Positions 1 through 13,089 of a stretch of DNA of 64,000 nt are shown here, one piece after another. The translations under genes were made by a program, and so were the position numbers. The stretch is from Dioscorea cayenensis subsp. rotundata. Taxonomy: Eukaryota; Streptophyta; Magnoliopsida; Dioscoreales; Dioscoreaceae. Position 1 is the first letter of the stretch. The number at the start of each line of letters is the position of its first letter. The notes below the pieces were generated by a model. That model was not told the origin of the DNA, did not search any database, and was given only the letters and a program-made list of their open reading frames with translations. The stretch is taken from contig NC_052474.1 in the NCBI RefSeq assembly GCF_009730915.1, positions 8,715,501 through 8,779,500 on the forward strand. Direction: 5' to 3'.

Positions 1-390
1 ATGCTAGGAACTTAATCCAAGTCATAAAAAAAATTTATCAAATAAATTATTTTACATAATTGTTTATACTTTATATTGCGATAACTAGATGTTTTATGTT
101 AAATTTTTATTTGACCCATAGTATATATATGTTATTGATGGTTATTTAGCAAAAATAACTAGTATATATTGTTAATCAATGATTTCAAATGAATCTCTAA
201 TACTGTTGTTAATCACTAGATATGATAATTAAGGAGAGAGGCATATCAAAGAGTCTCCTTCGTAGCTTTATTTTATCAACAAGCTCCAGGATTTAAGGGA
301 CGTGCACAGAGTTAATTAATACCTCACACTCCCTCATTTTTAGTTAATGGGGTCCATGCAAAAAGTTCAAATTCCCACCAAGTTACGTAG
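1..390. other. AT-rich intergenic DNA, nothing recognised
   Basis: This stretch is AT-rich. I see no open reading frame of useful length, no tRNA and no recognisable transposon end. Confidence 0.5.
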
Positions 391-1010
391 GGGCCGTTTG
401 GATCACGGAATGTGAATGCGAATGAAAAGAATGATAATGATAATGGGAATTGAGAATAAAAACTCTATTTGGTTGGTAAAAAATTTCATTGGGAATGAAA
501 AAAAAAGGAATATATGGTAAAATTACTATTTTACCCTTAGTGCAAATGAATAATATTAAAACAATACTTATGTCAAACTTTTTATTAGTGAAATATTTTA
601 AATATTATATTTATTTTTTATCATCATATATTAATTAAATAATTTATTTTTATTATTATTATTTAAATTACTTACTACAAAGTATAAATAGTTATTATAA
701 ATATTAAAATATTATTGTCCATTTTAATAATTATAAGTAAATATGTATGATTATTATTATTATTATTCATTTTAATAATTATAATTAAATATGTATGTTA
801 AATATGTTGTAATTAAATATTATTGGAGAAGGGTATTTATGTCAATTCCCTTTAATTCCCATCCATTACCCCAAATTTCGAGGTAATGAAGACCAACCCT
901 TATTGCTTTGACTAGGAAATCTATTCTCATTCCCTAGCTTCCCCAAACATATGCTTTTCTTGGGATATGTGGCCATTTCCATTCCTGGGTAATCAAAACC
1001 CCCATCTAAA
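391..1010. mobile_element. MITE-like element, PIF/Harbinger-type start (candidate)
   Basis: The stretch opens with GGGGCCGTTTGGATCACGG, the style of terminus common in plant PIF/Harbinger MITEs. It then carries an ATGATAATG-rich, very AT-rich interior. Near the right side (about 930-990) are CCCCAAACATATGC and CATTCCTGGGTAATC, which could be the diverged opposite terminus. No transposase is present. I could not fix the right boundary or a TTA/TAA target duplication, so the family call is tentative. Confidence 0.35.
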
Positions 1011-1032
1011 TGCAAACTTAATTCCTCTATTT

Positions 1033-1114
1033 GAGATTTGAACTCACACAGTCTTTTACTTCCAAAGTGGATCTGAAATAATACCGCTAACCACCTGAAC
1101 TAAGCGGCTTTCCT
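1033..1114 (-). mobile_element. tRNA-like SINE head (Pol III A and B boxes)
   Basis: Read on the minus strand, this has an A-box-like TAGTTCAGGTGGTTA (plus coordinates 1088-1102). About 43 bases further on is a B-box-like GAGTTCAAATCTC (1033-1045). That is the order and spacing of an internal RNA polymerase III promoter in tRNA-derived SINEs. The sequence does not fold as a functional tRNA: there is no complete acceptor stem and the B box has diverged from GGTTCGANTCC. It is most likely the 5' part of an old SINE, but the tail was not identified. Confidence 0.45.
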
Positions 1115-1911
1115 AAATTATATATATTAATTCATTAATTTAAGTTAATTAATTGTATATGCACCTTATAAAATCCTAAATTACAATTATACTCTCATAA
1201 AGTTCGTATTAATATACAACCCTCAAATATATAAATATAAATATATACGTCATTACGTTCTTAGAGGGGGAATGAACAAAAAAAAAGATATAAACAATGC
1301 TGTGGTGGTGCTAGTAGAAATAAAATTAAATGGTTGAGAATTTATTGAGTACTGTAATGAGAACGAAGGATTTCTGATTAAAGAACTATGCTTTCAATTT
1401 TTCACTATAGAGCATTATTTTTAAAAGTTAGTGTATCCATTCATGCAATCGAAAACAAACCTTCGGGTCTAATTATTAATTAATTAATTAAGAAGATAAA
1501 GATATAAATTTTTCAAAATTAAGTAAAGTATATCTTTTTAAAACCCGATTAAAAAATGAAATTCAACATTTAATTATAATTTAATCAAGAATTCTCATTT
1601 AATTGTGCCTTTATCTCTATGCTTTTGATCCGGGCTTTACTTTTGTTTGTTGGTCCAACTTTGGGCTCTCAAACTCCAATTTTTAAGCCTATCAATTCAC
1701 GAACTTCATTAACTCTTGTGAATGCCCTTTTTTTTCTAATCAAATCATTAATTTTAATTTAATAATAAGGTTTAGGTAATATAATCTTATTATCTGATAT
1801 GTACCATCATAAAGTTTCTATGTACTCACATCTCCTTTAACATATATATACACACCAATTACTCAAATATCTTTAAATTTATTTAGATCTTAGACATGTA
1901 AAACATATAAT
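1115..1911. other. AT-rich intergenic DNA
   Basis: No gene, RNA or clear transposon end is visible. The sequence consists of A/T runs and short AT tracts. Confidence 0.5.
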
Positions 1912-2001
1912 TTTAATTATAAAACTGTTTTTAGATTTTTCGCCAAACCACATAAATTTAATTATAAAACTGTTTTTAGATTTTTCGCCAAACCACATAA
2001 A
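1912..2001. repeat. 45-bp tandem duplication
   Basis: Two identical 45-bp units (1912-1956 and 1957-2001) lie head to tail. Each begins TTTAATTATAAAACTG and ends CCAAACCACATAAA. The identity is perfect by eye, so the duplication is recent or is an assembly duplication. Confidence 0.9.
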
Positions 2002-3435
2002 TAAGATTAGAAGTTTCTTTTTTAAAAATATATTTATATGTATGATAACCATTAAATGTGTGTGTATATATATATATATAATAGGCTGAAAGGATTAGGT
2101 GTAAATAAAAATTTTCAAGGGTTAAATATGTAATATTGGGACTTTCTAGGCAGGAACATAAATATATATATATATGTATGTAAAAAAAATATCGTAGGCA
2201 AGTGGACCATTACTTGCTTAAGTAGACAAGCACATTGGAATATTTTTTAATATTGCATTAATTGATTCATATGTGCTAACTTTTGTCCTAAATGATAAGT
2301 TGGTAGTTCTAAATTGTAGCTCTTCATTATGCCTTCAAAGAATTTTGATCACTTCTTCAGTGTCACAAGTAATCACTCAATTATATCTTCTCTCTATATA
2401 TTTTATATATAAATGGTTTTGCAAGTAATAATTCATATGCTAAATATTAGGTTTAATATTCATGTCATTGATTCCAATATATTAAACAAATAGATTAGGT
2501 AGATTCACACACAAATGTGGTCCATACATGACTCTTTCATTCTTTGACCATTTCCTTATACTAACTACCATATATATATATACATATATATACATATTTA
2601 AGTTCAATATGCATATATATATATAATGCTTCTCATCCTTCTAATTAATTAGCAAACTAACAAACTCAAGCTTTAAGATTGACAGGGTCTTATTATAACC
2701 ATGCACTCATTCCCCTGAATATATATATTTATCTATACATATTAAGATATATTAATTGAATCTCATATCATATATATAATGAAAGAAAGATATATATATA
2801 TATATATATATAGGATAGGAAAGGAAAACAAAAAAGACATTATTTTTTTTGTCAGATAACTTGTGGTACTTGGAAACATGTACAGAAAGAGATGTGATGA
2901 AGAAAGACAAACTATGCTTGTGAGCATGAATGAATGAAGAGTAATGGAAGTACTTTTTGGAAGCACAAGTTCACCAGAAGACAACCACAAGTTCCAAATT
3001 CTCATTCATAAACATCTCATTTTTTTTCCTCAATAAATCTATGCTACGGTGCTACCAAACAAGAAGCATCATAAACCCTAGTCTGCTCTTCTTTCAGTAC
3101 TCCATTAATCCCCAATACTAAAAAAAAAAGCATGAATTCATGAGTGAAGAGATCTCATATATATACACATATATAGCATATGCTTTTATCCAACATAAAT
3201 GCACCATATATATATATATCCAAAACTCTCATTTGAACACTGAGCTAGTTAAAAGGAAACAAACAAGCAAAAAATATCCTCATTTCAACAAGTCAAGAGT
3301 CATGAATTCATTGTTCCATCTATAACCATACTAGGAGGATTGATAAGTGCATGTACAACAAGAGACATATATAGTTCTTAATTTCTAGATAGAGATACAA
3401 AAGGGGAGCTAGAGTAAGTAGTATATATATATATT
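2002..3435. other. Intergenic DNA downstream of the WRKY gene
   Basis: AT-rich sequence with several (AT)n tracts, for example near 2060, 2570 and 2790. It should hold the 3' UTR and polyadenylation region of the WRKY gene, which is transcribed leftward. No other gene is supported. The short open frames here are low-complexity products of the (AT)n tracts. Confidence 0.5.
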
Positions 3436-5053
3436 TCATGGATGATTGTTATGAATGAGGGTGGGAATGATATCTTGAAGAAGACCATAATTATCAGGGA
3501 TCTGAAACTGTTGATGACGTGGAGTTTGTAAGCTTTGTAAGAACATGCTAGGGTTTGCATCCATTTGTTGTTGATGATGATGGTTAATGTTTAGTGAAGG
3601 CATTTGATGCATCAAGAGTTGTTGAGGAAAACCCGGTGGCACAATCGATGAAGAAGATGAAGCCAAGATGTGGGAGTTTCCTCGAAGTGTTGCCGGGCTT
3701 TGATGAGTATGTTGCCCTTCATACGTGGTGATCACGATCGTCGGGTCTTGGTATGATCTCTCAACCCTCTTCTTCACCGTGCATTTCTGTGTTGTACATC
3801 GATAATAGCTCCTATGACATAAATTTGATTTGATCATCAAGAACACAAAAAAAGTATTAATGCAAATGCAAAGTCAATTATTGAGAGATTTAGTGTGAAC
3901 TGATGTAGACAAGAGCATTTTTATACCTTGGATAAGGGCTGTTCTTGACCGCCTTTTGGCCGTATTTTCTCCATCTATATCCATCTTCAAGATGATCGAC
4001 TTCGCTTTTCGTCATGAAAGCGAAGCGTGGTTCTCTTTGTCTTTTCTCCCCTTTCTTCCTTGGCTTGTTCCTGGTCAAGAATTACAACAATCAAATTTTA
4101 GGGTTCTTTGTTAAATTAGAGAGATCTTTTGATCACTTCATTCCTTAACTAGTTCTTAGTGATCAGTGATGCTCATGAATCCAGCTTTTAACATGAAAAT
4201 TTAAAGTTAAATATTGTTCTATAATATGTACTAGTATGCCTTCTTCTTCTTCTTCTTCGTGTGAAAATTTAGTAAACAAAGACTAAAGAAATTAGGAAGG
4301 AAACAAGAACAAGCAACTCATATAGATATATTGAGTTGAATGTGTGTGAACATAAGAAACCCTAAAAAGCTAGTAAAGAAAAAAAAACACACTTGTCTAC
4401 TAACAATGAAGAAACACACCATCAAAAACCATATATAGCTTGAGATCTTCTAAACTTTTTAACACCAAACATTTATTTCAATAAAACATGAAGAGAAAAA
4501 CAAACCCTAAAAACATGATCAAAACTTTGAAAAACAAAACAAAAAGTTAAAAGCATAAGAAAAAACACAAAAGAGAAAACAAGTGTAAGTAGAAAACCTA
4601 CAGTTTCTTAGACTTTTCAGCATCATTCTCAGCTCCTTTCTCTTCCACCTTCTCCTCCCCTAATTGGAGATCCTTCTTGCACCTTCCTGAATCCTCCTCC
4701 CCAGCAGCCTCCGTCGACGATAAAGAAACCGATGAGTTCGGTGTCACCGGTGTCACACCACCACCAATATTACTCTCCACTTCCACATCTCTCATCGTCT
4801 TCCCCCCTTCACTCACTCCCAACCCTTCCTCCGGTGAGCTCGACACATCGAAAGCTCTCGTCAAGGCATTATAGTAAGCAGGACCATGAAAAAACTCATT
4901 GAAACTCATCAAAGCAGCCGGAGGCTCTCCGTTTTGCAGATCAAGCATGCCTGCAGTGCCACCCATGCTTTCCGATCTCTGTCCAAAGAACGATGAGAGC
5001 TCATCGTTGAAGTGATGATACCCATATAACTCTCTCTTCTCTCCTCCTGACAT
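3436..5053 (-). CDS. WRKY transcription factor, group IIc (WRKY28/71/8-like)
   Basis: This is a sequence-specific nuclear transcription factor that should bind W-box DNA (TTGAC[C/T]). There are three exons: 5053-4602, 4070-3927 and 3811-3436. Their lengths (452, 144, 376) sum to 324 codons, giving 323 aa. The acidic, Ser-rich N-terminal half is followed by a basic stretch (about residues 153-163, [11 protein letters not shown]) that could serve as a nuclear localisation signal. The WRKY domain is complete: WRKYGQK at 184-190, then a C-X4-C-X23-H-X-H zinc finger (C204, C209, H233, H235), which defines group II. The last intron interrupts the Arg codon of the PYPR motif in phase 2, the conserved R-type intron position of this class. 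The [15 protein letters not shown] segment before the finger is typical of the WRKY28/71/8 branch, members of which act in stress, defence and branching; that role is inferred from the family. The start is the first ATG after a CT-rich leader. Confidence 0.95.
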
Positions 5054-5193
5054 GAGTCACAAGAGCTTAATTATAGAAGATGCAAAGTTACAGTGAAGAA
5101 GAAGAAGAAGAAGAAGAAAAAAAGGAAAGAGAGAAAATGAGGTGCAAGCTTAGTTTGAAAGAGAGTGAGCTAAAACATGAAGAGGACTCTTTG

Positions 5194-5200
5194 ATTTATA
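5194..5200 (-). promoter_or_regulatory. TATA box of the WRKY gene
   Basis: TATAAAT on the minus strand, about 140 bases upstream of the WRKY ATG. Between it and the start codon lies a (TTC)n-rich leader (GAA repeats on the plus strand, about 5096-5118). That is a plausible plant core promoter and 5' UTR layout. Confidence 0.55.
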
Positions 5201-5261
5201 CTTTGAAGATAATTAGTTAATTAATTAAGGGGTTTGGTGTAAAAAGAGCGTAACCCTAGCG

Positions 5262-5424
5262 TTGACTAGTCAAATTGTCACATGAGGAAGCTGGTGATGA
5301 GTCAGCGAGCAAAAGATGACCACCGGCTATCACCAGTCACATGGGGGGCGGTCAAGCTTTCATACCTTTATTACACGGCCGAGATTCGCCGACACGTGTG
5401 CGGAGACAGCACCGTCATTTGACC
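5262..5424 (-). promoter_or_regulatory. W-box cluster in the WRKY promoter
   Basis: Four full W-boxes (TTGAC[C/T]) lie within 163 bp: 5262-5267, 5268-5273 (inverted), 5350-5355 (inverted) and 5419-5424. The first two join into a 12-bp perfect palindrome, TTGACTAGTCAA. Additional TGAC cores occur nearby. W-boxes are the binding sites of WRKY proteins, so this arrangement suggests auto- or cross-regulation by the family; that is inference. Confidence 0.7.
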
Positions 5425-8400
5425 GCTAACTGGCCACATGGTGGGCCATTCATGATGTGACGCGTGGAACACAGCACCCTCAATTGATGACGTTGTCTTG
5501 CCGTCATGATTCACATCTGACCGTTCGATCCTTGCACTAAAGCTCCCGCTCTTGATCTGACGGTCCTGCATTTTTAAGTGGCTTTAATGTGTAAAGCTAT
5601 TCGGGCCGACATCTTGACATTCAATGAGAAATTCATGGGAAAATTATAGAATGAGATTTTCTTTGATTTGAGCCATATAAATTATATGTTTAAATTTTTT
5701 AATTAATTATTTTTTTCTGTTTAAGTGTATAATTTTTTCGTCCAATGGAACATGATAGATATTCAAAATGAGATATTTTACACTTATTCATTTATTTTTT
5801 AAATTATTTTAATTTATAAAATAAAAAGACAAGTGATTAAATATAATCCTAAAAAGAAGGGTTGGAAAGTGGAGTCTAGATATTGCTTGCTATGTAAATC
5901 TTTGAATTGGAATAACTACAATTATAATAAGCTTTTGTTTTGAAAAGGTTAATGTTAATGTTCACACATCTTTTGGATTTTAGCTTTTAGATTTTATTCT
6001 GCCTTTACATCTTTATAGCACACCTCAAAAAGGTTAAGCTTGTTACACATGTTAATGAATTACATATATACTCAATTTATTAAAAACTTGTATTTTTATT
6101 CACAAAGATGGATACCATATATAGTTCATAGAATTCAAAAGAAGTTTGATTTATCAAAGTTCATTGAAAAAGGATGCCATTATTATTTATCTTTTCTTTG
6201 AATGAAACGACGGTTTATTTGCACGTAAAATCTATAAAATTATATGATAATTAATCATAGAAAAAAATGTCAATGCATTAGATTTCTTATTATTGATTTG
6301 CATGTTTTTTAATCACTATTATTTATATATATTTCTTTTAATAAATTAATATAATTTGAAACATAATAGAGATTAAAGTCTTATGATAATAATATATATA
6401 TATCACATGAAATACTTAAGACCTTAGTTTTGTTCATAGACCATAAGTTTGAATGATTGTCCATTTCAACTTAAATTAATTACAAGCATATAAATATAAA
6501 TTGACTCATTACTGACGCAAATAGAAAAACTCTAACATCACTTAAAAGATCACAAACAAGATTTGCATTTCCAACCACAAGATTGTTAATTAGGAACCTT
6601 GTCACTGTATTTGGTACTAACTTTGACTTACATTGTTAATATATGTTATTTATTAATTAATTCAAATAGTAATCAGAGATAACATCTAAATTAAAGATAC
6701 TACAATTAAGCTCCATTGATTAAGTAAGTGTGTCACTAATTAGTTTTTTAAGTTCATGCATCTCGAGGTCACAAACACCAATATATAAGTTTGTGCAATT
6801 AATTAAATTTGTTAATTATTCATGCCAAGCTTCTTTGACTTTTGTAGCGCAAGAGTCATGAGACTTGACTTTTAAATCTTTTTCTTTTTTTATTTTTGAA
6901 ACTATTTGTTTTTTATTAAACTAATGCACAGAATATGAAATTGGAGACCTACATACATACCCACTCAAAGAAATAGAATGTATTCAATCAATATCATCCC
7001 ATTTTAATTATTCTTAGTTAGTTGTTTCATTTAATAGTATTTATTATTTCCTTGTTTTTTTAAGTACTTGTTACTATGAAATGTATGCATGAAATATGAA
7101 AATGATGATATTATTTATGAAATCAATCTCTATATATTTAGTTGTTTTATTTACAAAGTAGTGATTTATTAATTATTTTATTTTTATTTACTAGTAGTAT
7201 ATGGATCGTGATTAATTTGATTCTTAATTTTATTCTATTTATGTGATATATATATATATTTCTATACATCTAATGATGATTAACTAGGTTAATATTTTAT
7301 ATAAACATTAGTAATGCTTACGTATCTCCTAAGCCTAAAGTTGTGAATCATTTGCTCTTGATTGAGCTAAAATAAGTTTTAAATTAGCTAGAATTTCATT
7401 TTGCCTAACTACTCTTTAGATAATGTGATGTAAATCTATAAGCGATTTAAAAAGGAATCTAGCTAGAACTTATGAATATTAAAAACAATTAATTAAAGCA
7501 AGTTTAATTTAGTTATTTGATCACAAGAAGTACTCTTCGATCCTACATCACACAATAACAGAAAAACTCAGGATGCAAAGAATGGCAAGTCATGTCATGA
7601 ATTTGCGATACACATAATGAGTGTTTATGACTTAATGGCACCAATAATTTCCAAAAGAAAGTTTAGGTTAATGGAGATGATGAAGGCGTGATAGAAGATT
7701 AGTGACTACTAACTAGTGTTTGTTTGAGAAGATATATACCGCAATGACTCCCATATGATATCATATATATATATATATATATATATATCTTTCTATGTTT
7801 CTATATGAATATATATATATATATATCATATATATTGTAGGTTTGTAGCATGAGATTGTTGACCAGGTGGACAGAGGCCATGGTGACACACAACAGGACT
7901 TGAACATGTTTGCTATTTTGGTTAAGTGTGTTGAGGAAGAAGTCCCTATCAATGGATTGGTGGCTTAAAAAGATAAGATGGTTGGTTGGTTGTTAGGTTT
8001 ATTTGACCATGACTCCATTGCAAGCATGTGCCATGCATGTCCTTCTCTTTCTCTTTGATAGGTTTGGCTACTAATTAACTCTCCTTGATAATTACTTTCT
8101 AATTACATTAACATTGTGTTTTCATATTTTATATATATATATTTATTTATGTATGTATATTTATGTATATAAATGAGGAATCTAGCTTGATAGATGTCTT
8201 AATAACATTTAACAAAATTATTGGTAATGGTGAAAAGTAGAACATGGTCTCTATTATGATAACTTAATAAAATAACTAATTAAATTAATTAGTATCAAAC
8301 AATTAAGGTTACTAAACCCAAGGTTGGCAAACAAACATATATACCATGTAATTAAGTTTGAAACAATACATCCAAATTGTGGTTCATGAACCCAAGGTCA

Positions 8401-9260
8401 AGAAGAATCAAAAGTATATAAGCATTTCTTCTAGAACACATAAAAGGTAGCTTTCTCCTCTTTTCATGGTTACCCCACTAAGATAACTTTGTCATATTTT
8501 AGTGATGATGTTTGTTTCCTTGTTAATCCAAGTTTATATAATATTAAAAGATAAATAAATAATTGGTTGCGTTTTGTGTGTGTGTATATATAACCAATTG
8601 CATCAAAACTTAATTAATATTTTATTGCATGAGTTGACTCAACTTGGAAGAAGCATGCTAAATTTAATTAGTCAAAGATCACTTAAGATCTTCTACGATG
8701 TATTCATGGAATAATTTTTAAATTTTTTTAGTTAAAAACTAATAACATTTTTTCCCTTAAATACATCTAAACATTTGCCTAATTATGTGCATATGAGTAC
8801 TCAATGAAAACTAAATGCCATATATACCGTTACTATTTGATTTATTTGCATATATACTTTTTTATATAACTAGTAAAATATATTGTAAATTAATTAAATA
8901 TATTATAATAAAAAAATATATTTTCTATAAAAAATGCTATGTCATTTACAATTCTGGTATATTAAGCTTAATTTTTTCGTAGGTATATATGAAAATAAAT
9001 CAAATTTTAAAGAATATACATGATATTTTATTTTATTGAGGAATATAAATGTAATTAGGATATTTCTGGGTATGCATATATAATTAGGTGAGTTCACAAA
9101 ATTTTTGAAAAAAAAAGTAACAAGAGTGCATTTACACTTTATTTTATAACTCTATGGTGCAAGAAAAGTAAAATTGAATTCAAAAGTATTCGTTGAGATT
9201 TTTTTTTCCGACAAATTACTTTTTGAAAAGTTTATGATAATTGAATTTTCATAACAATGC
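5425..9260. other. AT-rich intergenic DNA with microsatellites
   Basis: 5425-5640 is still comparatively GC-rich and is probably the distal WRKY promoter. Beyond it I find no conserved protein-coding segment, tRNA or clear transposon end. (AT)n tracts occur at about 7762-7788 and 7810-7826. Short open frames here are low-complexity. Confidence 0.5.
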
Positions 9261-12200
9261 TAGTTAATTGCAATTAGAGAAAGAGATAAAAACTTGGACT
9301 TGGACTAGGCCTCACTTAATTATCTTCTTACATATAAGAGTGGAATCCATCCATCTAATTTTAAAATTAAGCGGTATCAAAGGACAACTTTTGCCATTGT
9401 GCATTGGAATATCTTTAGACTTCAATGCCAGACACACCTTGAGAAAATATATATATATATATATATATATAATTTTTAATGAAGGAAATTAGATGAGAGG
9501 AGGAATGGTCATTTGGGGGACCCAGATAGAAAAATAAATCCAAACTATTAAGTTGTTACAATTGTGGCCATGATTGAAGGGATGTAAGCCTAACTCTATA
9601 TCTTATACCCTATTCATTAATAGTGAGAGACAAAAAAGAACCAATAAGCAAAAAGAGCTTTTCATCAATGCTTAATTAAGAAATTAGGAATATATATATA
9701 TACTTCACACTACTCTATAAACAAATAAATTAATAAAAATGATTGACATATAAATAATTTTATATGTACACCTGCCTTGATATAGTCACATATATATAGA
9801 TGTATGGATATGTATGACGATTTATGGTTTAGTTAGGTCAAGGAATAGGCTATATATAGTGAATAGGTTGGAAGAAGAAATTTTTAAAGCATATAAGATG
9901 TTTTGTTGAACATTATTTGTTGGTTTTGAAATAATTTATATTTTGAAGCATGTCAAAGATGGTTAAAGGAGTTAGATTATAAAAATGGAGCAGGTGTGCC
10001 ATTCCCAATATATTTCCTTTTGACTCTTACCCTTTCGTTATCTTATTAATAAGATGATTTTCTTGGAATTGTTTTTAATTTTTTAATTTTTTGTTTATTG
10101 TTATTATTATTTTTAATGCCCATAAGGAATCTCATCAGAAGTCTCTTGCTCTCAAGTGATTTCACATTGGAATTCATTTGGTAGGACTCAATGATTGGAA
10201 TCAAAATGAACAAAGGTTTACATATATATAATCCAATGTCATTCCTATACATGCAGATGCTTTCCTTAAATTGGTTAATCTATATTATTATTATTATTAT
10301 TATTATTAGTAGTAGTAGTAGGTATTTTTTCCGGTTTCGCATTGAAGATTTTAATTTTGTGAGGAGTTTTGAGATAATATCATATATATAAATAATATAA
10401 TTAAACAACTCCTACCATAAAAATTATTTCATACTTTGGATTTCAAAGGTTATATAGACATTTATTAAATAAATAATTAGGTATAAATAATGTTTTTTAA
10501 TTATTAATATTATAAGTAATATAAATAAAAACTTAAATGTTATTAAAAAATTTAAAATTATTCATTGAAATACTCTCGTAGTAGATTATACATCTACTTT
10601 AATAGTATTTATATATTATTATTATTATTATTGACAAAGGAGTCAAAATGATAAGTAGCTACGGAGATGTGCCCATTATGATGGCTTAAGAAACTTTTAT
10701 AAATTTACCATGTGAGACAAACTAACATGCGGCTAATGATGCTTATCACATGCGCCCATAATGATATATCATGGAGTATAACCCCACAATAGTCTGAAAA
10801 AGTGGAGAATACAACTCCTCCCATGTGGGACTTGGTGAACAATTTTTATTATTTTACATATCACTAAAATGCATATATATATATATATAATTAAAATAAA
10901 AGGAAATGAATCAAATGAGAATTTAAATATCAACAAAATATGATGTATAGAGAAACTAAAAAAAAACTCAAATAAACATTTGGATTTGTACTTCTAATTA
11001 CCACTTAATATATATTTATATTAATTTTACAATACAAGAAAACAATTTTTTTAAAGTGAAAAAATGCGACTTTTATCAAACATTGATTATTTCTTTATCA
11101 TTGTCATATATGTATATATATATATATATATATATACATATAGAGAATCCAGATTATCTAGGGACGTCCCCTAGATTTCGAAATCCAGTGACGTCCATAA
11201 GTAGCACTCGCGATGAAAAACTCGTACGTCTTATCATTACTGACTAACAGAGAACCGGCGCTCTACAAAGGGTCAGTTTAGACGAGTCGATAAATGAAAG
11301 TAAAGATTATGCCAGATGTGCTTTATATAATCAATCAACCATCTGATGGACGATCCAATCTGGCCAGATTAAAACGCTCCATAGCATTTCAAATCTAGGG
11401 ACTTACTTAGATGATGTTTTCCCATATATATATATTATACACAACCCACACTTAAAAAAGGAAAAAAATATATGCACAGTATTAGTCTAATTGAAACTCC
11501 ATTTTCAAATCATGTGAATGACCAAGTTGAAGACAAGAGAGGGGCATGTTTAATTAGGTTCAAACTTTGTGGGATGACTAAAAAGTAAGCAAGAAAAACA
11601 AGGCATAGTGATGATGGGTTGTAAGAAAGTAGAACAATGGTTTTAATCACATTGTACTCATTGTCTCCACAACCTCATCTTCATTTGGTGCAAAGCACGC
11701 CTTTGGAAAAAAGATTTGTCCAAATGGTTGCAAAAAAGAGATACATATAATTGGCTATTTGTGACTAAAGGTTGCTTCCTATTTTATCAAACTAACCATC
11801 TCTTGACATGTGGCTTTATTTCTATCTCATGTTCATCTCTCACTAAAGATTTGCTTTCAATTTAATGTTCATCTCTCACTATGATGTTGATAGAATAATT
11901 AATTGAATATATAGAAGACTTTTTAATCAATATACTTTTGCAATATGTTCTATTGTTGTCAACTTTAGAAAAATTACTGCACAAAAACAAAAAGATGCAA
12001 ATGATGCATTGTTGTCTTAGTTTTGATGTGAGATTAAATCATTGATTGGGATTAAATAACCAAGAACTTTAAGATTAAGAGATGGAAGTTTTAACTTTTG
12101 TATTGTTATAAATGCAAGTGGAAACAATCTTTTTAATTTATTTCAAGAAAAAAAATTATTTTGGAATAACAAAGATTGGGGTAATTAAAATAAAAAAAAA

Positions 12201-13089
12201 CAATAATAATGGGTTTAACATAAAGAAAAAGATAAATCATGCATTAAAATTTAAGAAGAAACTTAAATTATAAAAGTTCAAATAAACCATAAATTAATAA
12301 TGATTAAGGACAAGAAACAAAAAAATAAAAAAGATTTCAAACAAAACAATTGTAAAAAAACTGATTGCACGAAGAGATTATCCATCTACAAATATCATAA
12401 AAACATTTTATATTCTCAACAATTGAAGATGTTGGATCACCGAGCACTGAGCAATTAAGACAAAAGTCCATACCATGCATAACAGTCTCTACCGACTCCT
12501 CAAGCTTTTACTTCTTTTGTTCTTAAGTAGAAAAAAAATTACAGTAATATCTAGTCAATTGTAATAATGATGAAGTTGATTAAATGAAGTTTTTAAAAAA
12601 TAAGTTATCTCTTCCACTAAACAACAAATTAACATGATGTTTGAGCCTAATAAAGACATATAAATAAGAAAAATGTTTAATAGGTTAAGAAAGGTGAGAC
12701 CACAAGCATTCATTGATCAAATGGACTTCACCATTTATTGGATGCAATAATATATATAGTTGACCATATATATGATGTATGTCCTACAAGATAGAAATTG
12801 ATGATTTTTGGTACTTCTTCATGTTTGGCTTCTTATATTTGTTCCTTTTTCAGTTAAAGCTCTGTCACACTTATCTGCATCATGAATTAGTTCATCCCCA
12901 CAATTATGGGAATGTATTTATGTATGTTTGTACCCCTCAAATTAGTATTGACATGTGTATAATTAATTGCTAGTGAGTTTCAAAATGATCTAAATAAATG
13001 AACCATCTTTGTTTTGATGATGCAATTAATGATGTAGCAAGTGCCATGTGGAGGCTAGATATTCATCAACTTTAATTAAAGTCCAATTA
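9261..13089. other. AT-rich intergenic DNA, no supported gene
   Basis: (AT)n tracts occur near 9448-9471 and 11108-11136, and (TAT)n/(TAG)n near 10280-10320. A locally GC-richer patch at 11140-11410 starts with a near-palindrome (CTAGGGACGTCCCCTAG, 11158-11174) and ends near AATCTAGGGAC. The CTAGGGAC motif recurs at 40460-40490, so the patch may be a small repeat. No reading frame resembles a known protein. Confidence 0.45.

Noticed and set aside
7761..7952. 63-codon frame ending in repeated YIYIYI
   Set aside because: Half of it is translated (AT)n microsatellite. The remainder matches nothing known to me.
10046..10391. Overlapping frames on both strands with poly-Ile and poly-Asn stretches
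   Set aside because: They are products of (TAT)n/(AAT)n repeats with no conserved segment.
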